A DNA stretch of 14,042 bases, from positions 1 to 14,042 of the forward strand of contig JAQTRI010000045.1 of the NCBI GenBank assembly GCA_028711905.1, given 5' to 3'. The translations under genes and the position numbers were made by a program. Each line of letters begins with the position of its first letter. Within the stretch, counting starts at the first letter, position 1. The DNA is from Candidatus Wallbacteria bacterium. GTDB taxonomy: Bacteria > Muiribacteriota > JAQTZZ01. Positions 1-6,998 of the stretch are shown piece after piece. The notes below the pieces were generated by a model. The model worked only from the letters and a program-made list of their open reading frames with translations, made no database searches and was not told the origin of the DNA.

Positions 1-131
1 CGGTCTTCTCTAAGCGTGACTTCTACGCTGTATAATTTACCGTCCCGAAAAAGGCTGAAATTTGAATCTGCTCCATTTGCCGATTGCAGGAGCAGCAGCA
101 ATACAACCAGAAACAGAACCGTTTGTTTCAT
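1..131 (-). CDS. N-terminal fragment of a secreted or lipid-anchored protein of unknown function (partial)
   Basis: The frame opens with ATG at 131-129 and runs off the left edge after 43 codons. It begins MKQTVLFLVVLLLLLQSANG, a short basic start followed by a long Leu/Val core and small residues, which is a clear Sec signal peptide. Cleavage is likely near residues 18-21. The mature start reads ADSNFSLFRDGKLYSVEVTL and matches no family I recognise. The ATG shares one base with the stop of the cysteine-cluster gene upstream (TAATG), so the two are probably translated together. There is no cysteine in a lipobox position, so a soluble periplasmic or secreted product is more likely than a lipoprotein. 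Function is unknown. Confidence 0.7.
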   Translation of the reverse strand, partial: MKQTVLFLVVLLLLLQSANGADSNFSLFRDGKLYSVEVTLRED

Positions 132-511
132 TATTCCTCTCTTACTATACCAGGACACCGCCACAAATCCTGGTCCTGGTGAAGCAGAAACCTGTCCCAG
201 AAAGGAAAATCGCGGCACTGAGCCGGTCTCGCCGGATATATTCCGCATCTGTTTTCGTCCCGGTCAAAAAAGCAGCAGAAAAATTCGGTTCCTATTGCGT
301 ATTCGCATAAAGAAAGCCTGTAACCGATCTTTACTGTAAACCGCTTCAGAAACTCTTCCTCTTCCTGGTTCAGAAACCGGCATATCTGACTTACCTCTGT
401 TTTTTTCAGAAAAATATAACCGGACTCTCCCCTGCAGCACAGGCCTTTACAATTGAGACAGGCCTCCTCAACGAATGCATATGGAAAGCCTTTTTTTTTA
501 ATTACTGCCAT
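131..511 (-). CDS. YkgJ-family zinc/iron-chelating cysteine-cluster protein
   Basis: This is a complete 126-aa protein. The N-terminal motif C18-x2-C21-x3-C25-C26 is followed by C69, C79-C80, C89, C99 and C119, with the typical segment around residues 80-102 (FDRDENRCGIYPARPAQCRD). That cysteine layout is the hallmark of the YkgJ/CxxCxxxCC family (UPF0153), small proteins thought to bind zinc or an Fe-S cluster. Some members act on other proteins, but the substrate here is unknown. The ATG at 511-509 has only a weak purine-rich stretch upstream. The stop overlaps the ATG of a signal-peptide gene by one base, so the two form a coupled pair. No membrane segment is visible, so the product is probably cytoplasmic. 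Confidence 0.85.
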   Translation of the reverse strand: MAVIKKKGFPYAFVEEACLNCKGLCCRGESGYIFLKKTEVSQICRFLNQEEEEFLKRFTVKIGYRLSLCEYAIGTEFFCCFFDRDENRCGIYPARPAQCRDFPFWDRFLLHQDQDLWRCPGIVREE

Positions 512-766
512 TCTGTCCGCCCAACTGAGTTTGATCTGCGCCCAAACAAAGAACTTTGCCAGGTCAAATCATGCATTACGGTTTCGCATATTCTTTAGCC
601 GCTGAAAAGGCAACAACATTTTATCATATAACAGGCACTTTTGTGTCCTCCTGGTTTGGGCACAGAGCCTCCGCGGTAAACTGGTCCTGATCAATTGTTT
701 TTCAATCACAATTTTTCGTATTTCATTCTCGCAATGCTTAGAGAAATGACTATTTACTCATTGGTC

Positions 767-786
767 ATTGTGTCACAATCTATACT
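767..786 (+). promoter_or_regulatory. Candidate operator palindrome abutting a -10-like box
   Basis: ATTGTG-T-CACAAT at 767-779 is a perfect 13-bp palindrome around a central T. It ends one base before TATACT (781-786), a 5/6 match to the sigma70 -10 consensus. No good -35 is seen at 16-18 bp, so any promoter here may depend on an activator or be blocked by a repressor bound at the palindrome. It would drive the histone-like gene. A second AT-rich box, TATAAA at 828-833, also lacks a clear -35. Confidence 0.3.
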
Positions 787-792
787 TGATTT

Positions 793-819
793 AATCTGAG
801 TTTTATCAGATTCTTTTTT
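793..819 (+). terminator. Terminator-like hairpin in the leader of the histone-like gene
   Basis: AATCTGA (793-799) and TCAGATT (806-812) form a perfect 7-bp stem around the loop GTTTTA. They are followed by C and six T residues (814-819). The shape is that of a Rho-independent terminator, but the stem is AT-rich and therefore weak. It lies between the TATACT box and the start codon at 873, so it would act as an attenuator of the histone-like gene or end a short upstream transcript. Confidence 0.35.
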
Positions 820-872
820 ATGGTCGATATAAATTCTGTTGCAACTACATTTCTAATCACGGGAGGGCATTG

Positions 873-1115
873 ATGGCAACCAAGACCGCAGCAAAGAAAC
901 CGGCAGCAAAGAAACCAGCTGCCAAGAAACCAGCTGCCAAGAAACCCGCCGCCAAGAAACCGGCAGCAAAAAAACCGGCAGCAAAGAAACCGGCAGCAAA
1001 GAAACCAGCTGCAAAGAAACCGGCTGCAAAAAAACCGGCTGTGAAAAAAGTCGCTGCTAAAAAACCGGCTGCAAAGAAACCGGCAGCAAAGAAACCGGCT
1101 GTGAAAAAAGCCTGA
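873..1115 (+). CDS. Histone H1-like Ala/Lys/Pro repeat protein
   Basis: The product has 80 residues: MATKT followed by fifteen pentapeptides. Thirteen are AAKKP and two are variants (AVKKV and the terminal AVKKA). About 39% of residues are Lys and none are acidic, so it is very basic and almost certainly disordered. Such tails occur in eukaryotic histone H1, chlamydial and Bordetella H1-like proteins and extended bacterial HU proteins, where they bind and compact DNA. Here the tail stands alone with no folded domain. I chose ATG 873 because GGGAGG at 861-866 lies at good spacing. A TTG directly before it would add one Met. The protein is probably nucleoid-associated, but that role is inferred from composition only. 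Confidence 0.7.
   Translation: MATKTAAKKPAAKKPAAKKPAAKKPAAKKPAAKKPAAKKPAAKKPAAKKPAAKKPAVKKVAAKKPAAKKPAAKKPAVKKA
888..1112 (+). repeat. 15 tandem 15-bp units inside the histone-like gene
   Basis: Every 15 bp encodes one A-A/V-K-K-P/V/A unit. At the DNA level the units fall into subtypes differing in Ala codons (GCA, GCT, GCC) and in AAA/AAG. Identical subtypes sit next to each other, for example two adjacent copies of CCAGCTGCCAAGAAA. That pattern points to growth by local unit duplication, so copy number may vary between strains. Confidence 0.9.
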
Positions 1116-1189
1116 TATTTGCTTCTTGATTCAGGGAAGTTGTTTCTGTTTTCAGTTCATCCTGAACCTGAACAGGGCGACCCCCTATG

Positions 1190-1265
1190 AAATACCTGGG
1201 CCCGTGAGGCGCACAACGCAGGAGGAGGAGAACTCCGCGGACGCCTGACGGGCATGGTATTTTTT
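1190..1265 (+). other. Large imperfect stem-loop with a T run (structured RNA or terminator)
   Basis: Several arms nest around one centre. AAATACC (1190-1196) pairs with GGTATTT (1256-1262), GCCCGT (1200-1205) with ACGGGC (1248-1253), and AGGCG (1207-1211) with CGCCT (1242-1246). At the tip, CGC (1217-1219) pairs with GCG (1237-1239) and GGAG (1221-1224) with CTCC (1233-1236). A G-G mismatch separates the second and third helices, and CACAA lies opposite GA below the tip. T residues at 1260-1265 follow. It lies 75 bp past the histone-like stop and 17 bp before the NUDIX start. It could end the upstream transcript or be a structured leader of the NUDIX gene. No known RNA family was recognised. 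Confidence 0.5.
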
Positions 1266-1281
1266 CCTGAGTTATTGCCTT

Positions 1282-1710
1282 ATGCCTGAATTCCGCAATC
1301 CTGCTCTTACTGTTGATGCTGTCATATACCGGCGAAGTGTTCCGGCATTGCTTTTGATCCGCCGAAAAAACCAGCCCTTTCAAGGTTTCTGGGCTCTTCC
1401 TGGAGGTTTCGTTGAATACGGAGAAACTGTTGAAAATGCCTGTAGAAGAGAAGCGTTGGAAGAAACCGGACTCGTTCTTTCAGAAATCTCCCTGCTGAGT
1501 GTTTATTCTGACCCGGATCGCGATCCCCGTTTTCATACAGTAAGCATTGTCTTTTCGGCTTATGTACCTGATCTTTCCAAAGCGGTCGCCTCTGATGATG
1601 CTTGCGAAACAGGAGTGTTCGATCTTTCCGATGTCCTGAACCAGAAACTGGCTTTTGACCACAGACAGATTGTCAGAGATTTTCTGAGCCTGAAACACCT
1701 AATTTTTTGA
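1282..1710 (+). CDS. NUDIX hydrolase, ADP-ribose-pyrophosphatase-like
   Basis: This is a complete 142-aa NUDIX protein. The NUDIX box fits G42-x5-E48-x7-R56-E57-x2-E60-E61-x-G63 exactly (GGFVEYGETVENACRREALEETGL spans 41-64), giving the metal-binding glutamates. The preceding FWALPGG and the later SDPDRDPRFHTVS are typical of small enzymes cleaving ADP-ribose or related nucleoside diphosphates. The exact substrate cannot be read from sequence. ATG 1282 is the first usable start after an in-frame TGA at 1246-1248. It has no strong Shine-Dalgarno site, and the large stem-loop ends 17-20 bp before it. Its last 38 bp overlap the end of the opposite-strand FAD-subunit gene. Confidence 0.9.
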   Translation: MPEFRNPALTVDAVIYRRSVPALLLIRRKNQPFQGFWALPGGFVEYGETVENACRREALEETGLVLSEISLLSVYSDPDRDPRFHTVSIVFSAYVPDLSKAVASDDACETGVFDLSDVLNQKLAFDHRQIVRDFLSLKHLIF

Positions 1711-2515
1711 GCGCTTCTTCAAGCAGATTGGCGATCATCTTCTGCCGGTATTCTGCGGTTGAACGGACATCAGTAATAGGGGCACATTCTCTGCCGATAA
1801 TATCACACGCTTCGCGAAGTTGTTTGAAAGACACCTTTTCTCCGCATCGGTCCAAGTGTTCGGCTGTCTTTTTAGCCAGCAGGGGCGTCTTGGAAACAGC
1901 ACCTGCGCAGATGCTGTATCTGGCGGTAATCCTTACTGCCAGCGACACCTTGCTGATAGCAAGAGCCCGTCTCTGACCCATCTTGAAAAACACACCACGC
2001 CCTTTTTCGGCAGGCAGAAAAACTCTGCGCAGAAACTCGCCTTTTTTCAGGCTGTTAGTTCCTGGACCGGTAAAAAAATCATCAAAGGCCACTTCTCGAG
2101 CCGCTTCACTACACACCAGTTCAAGTTCAGCGTTCCCTGCCATCAGTGGCGGCAAAGTGTCTCCGGCTGGTGAAGAATTGACAATATTTCCCGCAAGAGT
2201 ACCTGTAGTCCTGATCTGCCAGGAACCCACCTCTGTGCATGCGGCTACAAGTTCCGGGTAATATTCCCTGATCACTTGCGAGCGCATGACTTCTGCATGA
2301 GTAACAGCCCCCCCAATGGAAATCCGGTTACCTTCGCGGGTGATACCCTTCAGTTCCTTCAGCTCGTTAATGCATATAAAAGGTGCCTGATTCAGAAAAC
2401 CGTTTTTATAGCGAATCATCAGAACGGTTCCGCCATTGACTATATGATATTCCGGCAGTTCACGCAGCATAGACAGCAGTTCTTGTTCGTTTCCGGGTCT
2501 GATCATGACATTCAT
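1673..2515 (-). CDS. FAD-binding subunit of a xanthine-dehydrogenase/CO-dehydrogenase-type molybdo-hydroxylase
   Basis: The 280-aa length is normal for the medium subunit of this family (CoxM/XdhB type). The first FAD-binding segment is VNGGTVLMIRYKNG (26-39). The second is IRTTGTLAGNIVNSSPAGDT (101-120), matching the family IRNxATxGGNI...PxxD pattern. A CO-dehydrogenase flavoprotein C-terminal domain fills roughly 175-275. In such enzymes electrons pass from the molybdenum centre through two [2Fe-2S] clusters to this FAD and on to NAD or another acceptor. Its ATG overlaps the stop of the [2Fe-2S] subunit gene (ATGA), so the two are coupled. The molybdenum subunit is not next to it. The 3' end runs 38 bp into the convergent NUDIX gene. 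Confidence 0.9.
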   Translation of the reverse strand: MNVMIRPGNEQELLSMLRELPEYHIVNGGTVLMIRYKNGFLNQAPFICINELKELKGITREGNRISIGGAVTHAEVMRSQVIREYYPELVAACTEVGSWQIRTTGTLAGNIVNSSPAGDTLPPLMAGNAELELVCSEAAREVAFDDFFTGPGTNSLKKGEFLRRVFLPAEKGRGVFFKMGQRRALAISKVSLAVRITARYSICAGAVSKTPLLAKKTAEHLDRCGEKVSFKQLREACDIIGRECAPITDVRSTAEYRQKMIANLLEEALKKLGVSGSENL

Positions 2516-2979
2516 GTGCAGTTCATTCTCCCGATCACTTTTTCCACAGCCTTGAAAATTTTATCATATCCTGTACACCGGCAAAGATTTCCTGCTAACG
2601 CTCTGGCGATCTCATCTCTTGTCGGTGCAGGGTTTGAAAGAAGCAGAGCATAAGCAGTCAGCACCATTCCAGGAGTACAAAACCCGCATTGTACAGCTCC
2701 TTCTTCCAGGAAAGCCTGCTGTATCGGATGAAGTTCACCATTCTGTTCAAGGCCTTCAATGGTTAAAACATTTTTGCCGTCAATCCATGACAGCGGTGTA
2801 ATGCATGAAGCCACTGGCTGATTGTCGACCAGAACAGTACATGCCCCGCACTCCCCTTTGCCGCAACCCTCTTTTACTCCGTTCAGGTTAAGTTCGTTGC
2901 GCAGAAAGTCTCCCAGCATTTCCACTCCGCTGGTTTCATAAAATACCGTCTTACCATTAACAACAAATTCTATCTTCAT
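2512..2979 (-). CDS. [2Fe-2S] subunit of a xanthine-dehydrogenase/CO-dehydrogenase-type molybdo-hydroxylase
   Basis: The 155-aa protein has the standard two-domain build. Residues 1-75 are a plant-ferredoxin-like domain with cysteines C39, C44, C47 and C59 (GCGKGECGACTV). Residues 80-150 are the helical domain holding the second cluster through C98, C101, C133 and C135 (CGFC, LCRCTGY). It relays electrons between the molybdenum cofactor and FAD. I chose ATG 2979 because AGGAG at 2985-2989 lies 5 nt upstream and the family normally starts a few residues before the VNG motif. An upstream in-frame ATG at 3006 would add nine residues but has no such site. The stop overlaps the FAD-subunit ATG. 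Confidence 0.92.
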   Translation of the reverse strand: MKIEFVVNGKTVFYETSGVEMLGDFLRNELNLNGVKEGCGKGECGACTVLVDNQPVASCITPLSWIDGKNVLTIEGLEQNGELHPIQQAFLEEGAVQCGFCTPGMVLTAYALLLSNPAPTRDEIARALAGNLCRCTGYDKIFKAVEKVIGRMNCT

Positions 2980-3076
2980 ATGCGCTCCTGCAATAAAATC
3001 TAACAAACCCTGCTATCTCTTTCAACAGTATTGTTTGTGACCAAACTCCACTGTACAATGTCATGACGGTCACTAA
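2980..3076. promoter_or_regulatory. Divergent promoter region with a shared palindrome
   Basis: Leftward, TTGAAA (complement of 3020-3025) and TAGATT (complement of 2997-3002) are 17 bp apart and would serve the [2Fe-2S]/FAD pair. Rightward, TTGTTT (3031-3036) and TACAAT (3054-3059) are also 17 bp apart and would serve the peptidase/barrel gene. GTTTG-TGAC-CAAAC at 3033-3046 is an inverted repeat overlapping the rightward -35 and lying just upstream of the leftward one. A regulator bound there could affect both genes. Confidence 0.4.
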
Positions 3077-5836
3077 ATGAAAAAAAATGCCGAACTCCAC
3101 CTGCTGCTCCTTTTCATTTGTTCTCTCTTTTTTCCTTCATCTCTTCCGGCATATCAGATTCTCCGTTCCCCCGATATCCAGAGGGTAATCACCACTGAAC
3201 ATTTCAACATTTTTTTCACTAAAGGTCGAGAACAATCCGCTCAATACATTGCTGCCCTTTCCGAAGAGGAATATCTTCGATTAAAAACTGTTTTTTCCTA
3301 TGCCCTTTCAGAAAAAGTTCCTGTGATCATCGACAGTTTCAATGAGTATTCCTTTGGCGATGCGGATCCGTTCACAGATGTCATCAGAATTAATGAATTC
3401 GTTGATCTGTCCTCTGATTCATCTCTGTCAGTTCCTTATCGAGAACTCATCGGGCATGAGTTGGCCCACATCTTCACATTCAAAGTCCTTTCAAAAAAAA
3501 TCAATCTGATAAAACGCATGACTGGTTTAGGCTTCATGCCTATGTGGCTGATTGAGGGCATTGCTCAGTATGCCGGTGAAACATGGAATCCAGGCCATGA
3601 TGCCTATATGCGTTCAATCGTGGCAGACAGCAACTTTCTCAGTCTGCACGATCTGTATTCTTTTTACCACTTCAACATCGAGGACAAGCACCGTGGATAC
3701 ATGGAAAGCTATGCCTTAGTCAAATATCTGTTTGACATTGTAATCCCCGGCAAACTGGACGAATTTCTCACAGCTTTTTCGCTTGATCCTTTCCGTCTCA
3801 ATCATGTGCTCAAAAGTTTATGCGGAAAAACCGAAACCCAGATTTATCATGATTATCTGACTTATTATGAAAATCTGTGGCCCAAGGTAACCACTTGTTT
3901 TACAGGCAGCAGTGATACTCTGGAACTGCCCTTGAATTACATGCGCCATCCGCGTTTTTCTCCTGACGGCCATCATATCGCTTTTATCGGCGGCAGAGGT
4001 AAGGAGTCTCATTATCGCAATCTTTACCTGTATTCCCTGGAAACAAAAGAATGCCGGCGTCTGTTGGAAAACATCGATTCAGGGTATTCATTCTCGCCTG
4101 ACGGCTCTAAAATCGCCTATTCCCATCTTTATTTTTCCAATACTTCGCGAAGATATCTGTACGATTTATGCGTTCTGGACCTCAGAAGCGGCAGACATAA
4201 GCGAATAACAACAGACCTCTCCGCGCGTTTTCCCTGCTTTCTTGACGATACTCGCATTGCGTTCGTAACCTTTCATCACCTTGGGCAGGGGATCAGTGTT
4301 CTTGACATGGATAGAGAAACAATCAGCAATCTTTTACCTGAGCAGAAAGGCTATTTTTTCTTTTCTCTTCGTTCTTTCAAAGGATCTGTTTACGCCGGCT
4401 CTTTCGATGGTTCAAGCCGTCAGGTTCTCCGCATCAACAGCTCATCAGGAGCTGTTTTTCCCCTGACAAATTTTTCAGGAGACAACCGTCTGCCGATCGC
4501 AACAGACGAAGGTATATTCTTCCTGAGAATTTCGCATGAAAAACCTTCTGAAATTTACCAGTTGCGCTACCTTCCTGATACCGGCAATGCAGATATTAAT
4601 GAAATTTATTTCAACCGTCCTAACAGCTGCCGCCGCTTTTTCTGTTCGCCAAAGGATATTTTTGATTTTGATGTTTTTGGAGAACAGGTGGTTTTTACCG
4701 AATATGGAAAGAAAGGCTTCTGTATCAAACTGGCTTCCTTGTCCGGATTTCAGGCAGAAGAGGTTTTTCCTCTTCCTTCAGGGAATCGGCAACAGGACAT
4801 GCTGCGTCCTGCGGATTACCCTGTTGCCAGTTATCAGAGGCGGGCTCGAATCTCAGGATTCACTCCCTGGGCCGAATACGATGATGAAGCAAGGGTCGGT
4901 CTTCTTGTTGCCGGTGAAGATTTTCTTTCATACAACAGGATTTACGGAAAACTTTTTTATAATCTGGAGAATCGCAGAATTGGCGAAACTATTACTTTCA
5001 CTTCGAAAAGCCTTCCGTGTCAAATCAATTTTTCCTTTGAAAACAATGTATATCAGAGTCGTTATGGTAACAGCGACTATTTGAAAAGACGGCAGGATGT
5101 CGACTTGAATTTTGAATATTCCCTCAATCCGAAAGAACTGCTTTTCTGGGGGCTGGAAAACAAGAGAATCAGCAGCGTGGAACTGGATCCCCCTGTCTGG
5201 CCGGAACCTTTTCAGGGAAGCATCAACCTTCTCAAGTGCGGCTACAAGTTTTTTAAGCTCCGTCCTTCCCCTGACTGGGACATCAATCCCAGGGATGGCA
5301 GGTTTCTGCGCCTTGAACTTCGCTTAGCAGATGACCTGCTCAATTCAGAAGTCACTTACTGGGAACATCGTGTCCAGTACGATGAGTACCTGCCTCTGCG
5401 GCATGATCCCCAGACACTGTTCCTGCGCATGGTCAGCGGAGAAAAGCATTCGATCAGCAATATCAACACACCTATTCTTTACGGTATTGGAGGCGTTTCT
5501 TCAGTCCGCGGCTTCAATTCTGATACTCTTTTCGGAAGTAAATATGCTCTTTTGAATCTGGAATACCGGTTTCCGTTAAAAACAATTCTTCTGCGCCCGA
5601 AAATGGGCTATTTATATCTCAACAAATTGTTCGGCTCAATCTTCCTTGACGCTGGAAACGCTTGGTATGACGATTTCAACAGCCAGGACATGATCGCCAG
5701 TACTGGTATAGAATTCCGGCTCAAAAGCCTTCTGCTGGGCAAAGTCACGGTACTCAGCAGTATCGGCTTTTCCAGGCAGATACGAAACGGCGATGATCTT
5801 TCCAGTTTCGTAAAATTTGATCTGCCTAATTTTTGA
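3077..5836 (+). CDS. Secreted gluzincin-like metalloprotease with TolB-like propeller and C-terminal outer-membrane barrel
   Basis: This is a 919-aa protein. Residues 1-25 form a signal peptide with a Leu-rich core ending in SSLPA. A peptidase-MA-like domain covers about 35-270. It holds HELAH (127-131) and, 29 residues on, E160 in WLIEG, the zinc-ligand set of gluzincins. Residues about 285-600 contain PD40/TolB-like strands (RFSPDGHHIAF at 293, SFSPDGSKIAY at 338). From about 610 the chain resembles the Omp85/bacterial surface antigen barrel, with GGVSSVRGF (805-813), FLDAGNAW and a final Phe expected for BAM recognition. The likely location is the outer membrane with the protease in the periplasm. 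ATG 3077 has no strong Shine-Dalgarno site. The substrate is unknown and the barrel strand count cannot be fixed by eye. Confidence 0.82.
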   Translation: MKKNAELHLLLLFICSLFFPSSLPAYQILRSPDIQRVITTEHFNIFFTKGREQSAQYIAALSEEEYLRLKTVFSYALSEKVPVIIDSFNEYSFGDADPFTDVIRINEFVDLSSDSSLSVPYRELIGHELAHIFTFKVLSKKINLIKRMTGLGFMPMWLIEGIAQYAGETWNPGHDAYMRSIVADSNFLSLHDLYSFYHFNIEDKHRGYMESYALVKYLFDIVIPGKLDEFLTAFSLDPFRLNHVLKSLCGKTETQIYHDYLTYYENLWPKVTTCFTGSSDTLELPLNYMRHPRFSPDGHHIAFIGGRGKESHYRNLYLYSLETKECRRLLENIDSGYSFSPDGSKIAYSHLYFSNTSRRYLYDLCVLDLRSGRHKRITTDLSARFPCFLDDTRIAFVTFHHLGQGISVLDMDRETISNLLPEQKGYFFFSLRSFKGSVYAGSFDGSSRQVLRINSSSGAVFPLTNFSGDNRLPIATDEGIFFLRISHEKPSEIYQLRYLPDTGNADINEIYFNRPNSCRRFFCSPKDIFDFDVFGEQVVFTEYGKKGFCIKLASLSGFQAEEVFPLPSGNRQQDMLRPADYPVASYQRRARISGFTPWAEYDDEARVGLLVAGEDFLSYNRIYGKLFYNLENRRIGETITFTSKSLPCQINFSFENNVYQSRYGNSDYLKRRQDVDLNFEYSLNPKELLFWGLENKRISSVELDPPVWPEPFQGSINLLKCGYKFFKLRPSPDWDINPRDGRFLRLELRLADDLLNSEVTYWEHRVQYDEYLPLRHDPQTLFLRMVSGEKHSISNINTPILYGIGGVSSVRGFNSDTLFGSKYALLNLEYRFPLKTILLRPKMGYLYLNKLFGSIFLDAGNAWYDDFNSQDMIASTGIEFRLKSLLLGKVTVLSSIGFSRQIRNGDDLSSFVKFDLPNF

Positions 5837-5855
5837 TGTGTGTTGTTTTTTGGAG

Positions 5856-6902
5856 TTATTTCAGAATGAGAAGATGACCGTCTGGAAACAGCCGGCTTGT
5901 ATCTGAGCGGCAGGAAGTAAGTATGAGCTGTGATCCTGGAAAAACTTCAATCAACCCTTTTTGTCTGCTGCTGTCAAAGGATTCCAGGAATTCATCAAAC
6001 AACATGATTGGCGCACAGGCGCTCTGCTTTCTCAAATACTCAGCCTGGGCAATTTTAAGCAAAAAAACGACATGTTTTGTTTCTCCTGACGATGCGTAAT
6101 AGCGCAAATCGCGACCTTGATAAAAAATCTTGATGTCATCAAGTTGGGGACCGAAAAGCATTCTTTTCCTTTTTTCTTCGTCCCGGCTCAGCTCCTCGCT
6201 CTTTTGTCTGAGAACCCCTGCTATGGACTCTGCGCTGCCGCTGGTAACATTCCCTGCAGTAGTGGCGTACCCGAGTTTAATGTCTGCTCCGGGACCTGCT
6301 GCCAGCAATTTATTAAGCTGATTCAAATACCGGATCCTGTTCCTGATTATCTCACTGGCCTTTCTGATCCACTCTTCCGTCCACGCAGGGTTATTTTCAC
6401 CCTTGCGAAGAAGAAAATATCTAGTCCTGTGCAAACGCCCGAATGTTTCCAGCAATGTTGAATATTCAGGATCAGTTTCACTCAGGGCCCGGTCTAAATA
6501 CTGGCGCCTCAATCCGGCCTCCTGTTTAAAAACAGAAAGATCTTCCGGCAGAAACAACATAACAGGATTTCTTCGCCTGCGGTCTTTGTCCTGGTAAATT
6601 CGTTTCCCATTACGAAAAAACTGCTTTTTTCCTCCAGAGAAAACAAGTTCTACTTCTTCGCCTAATTCCTGATTGTTGTTAGAACATTTTCCCTTTATCG
6701 CTGCGTTTTCTTCCCCCTGCCTTATCAAAGGCTGTAACCCAGGCCGAAAACTTTTTCCTGTTTGCAGCAGGCAATAAATCGCTTCCAGAAGATTGGTTTT
6801 ACCTGCTCCATTTTTACCAACAATCAAATTCATTCCGCCATGAAAGTGAAATTCTCCAGCAGAAAAATTTCTAAAATTTTTTATCTTCAATTGATTCAGC
6901 AC
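5856..6902 (-). CDS. recF: DNA replication and repair protein RecF
   Basis: RecF is an SMC-like ATPase that helps load RecA at gapped DNA with RecO and RecR. The N-terminus LKIKNFRNF and Walker A GKNGAGKT (29-36) are diagnostic. Near the C-terminus lie an ABC-signature-like SSGETKHVVFLLKIAQAE and a Walker B-like MLFDEFLESFDSSRQ. Both are looser than usual, where SxGQ and LLDDV are common. I chose GTG 6902 because GGGAG (6908-6912) lies 5 nt upstream and the resulting 348 aa begin in the normal RecF register. TTG codons at 6917 and 6914 would add up to five residues and overlap that site. The gene follows dnaA on the same strand after 180 bp, with no dnaN between. Confidence 0.92.
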   Translation of the reverse strand: MLNQLKIKNFRNFSAGEFHFHGGMNLIVGKNGAGKTNLLEAIYCLLQTGKSFRPGLQPLIRQGEENAAIKGKCSNNNQELGEEVELVFSGGKKQFFRNGKRIYQDKDRRRRNPVMLFLPEDLSVFKQEAGLRRQYLDRALSETDPEYSTLLETFGRLHRTRYFLLRKGENNPAWTEEWIRKASEIIRNRIRYLNQLNKLLAAGPGADIKLGYATTAGNVTSGSAESIAGVLRQKSEELSRDEEKRKRMLFGPQLDDIKIFYQGRDLRYYASSGETKHVVFLLKIAQAEYLRKQSACAPIMLFDEFLESFDSSRQKGLIEVFPGSQLILTSCRSDTSRLFPDGHLLILK

Positions 6903-6998
6903 ACAGGCTCCCAACAAACGGAATCAATCTGTTTTTTATTGGCGAGAAACACAAAACACAAATGCGGATATTGACAGCAAAAAACATTACTAACAGGT

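Larger units (their letters stand above)
512..872. other. 361-bp divergent intergenic region
   Basis: This spacer separates the minus-strand cysteine-cluster gene from the plus-strand histone-like gene. I see no credible coding frame. Near the right end it holds a 13-bp palindrome, a TATACT box and a terminator-like hairpin, listed separately. An 8-bp inverted repeat (GCCCAAAC at 540-547 and GTTTGGGC at 654-661) has its arms about 107 bp apart and may be chance. The promoter of the leftward pair must lie here, but no site is convincing. Confidence 0.6.

Noticed and set aside
1190..1265. Stem-loop as SRP RNA, tmRNA or a molybdenum-cofactor riboswitch
   Set aside because: The GGAA tetraloop and conserved SRP internal loops are missing, there is no tRNA-like end, and the nearby molybdo-hydroxylase genes are on the opposite strand and convergent, so a leader role for them is not possible.
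1057..1383. 108-codon minus-strand frame across the histone-like 3' end and the stem-loop
   Set aside because: It is antisense to two better-supported genes, and its C-terminal part is the shadow of the Lys/Pro repeat.
5837..5855. Bidirectional terminator between the convergent peptidase and recF genes
   Set aside because: Only 19 bp separate the stops. A T run is present but no inverted repeat precedes it.
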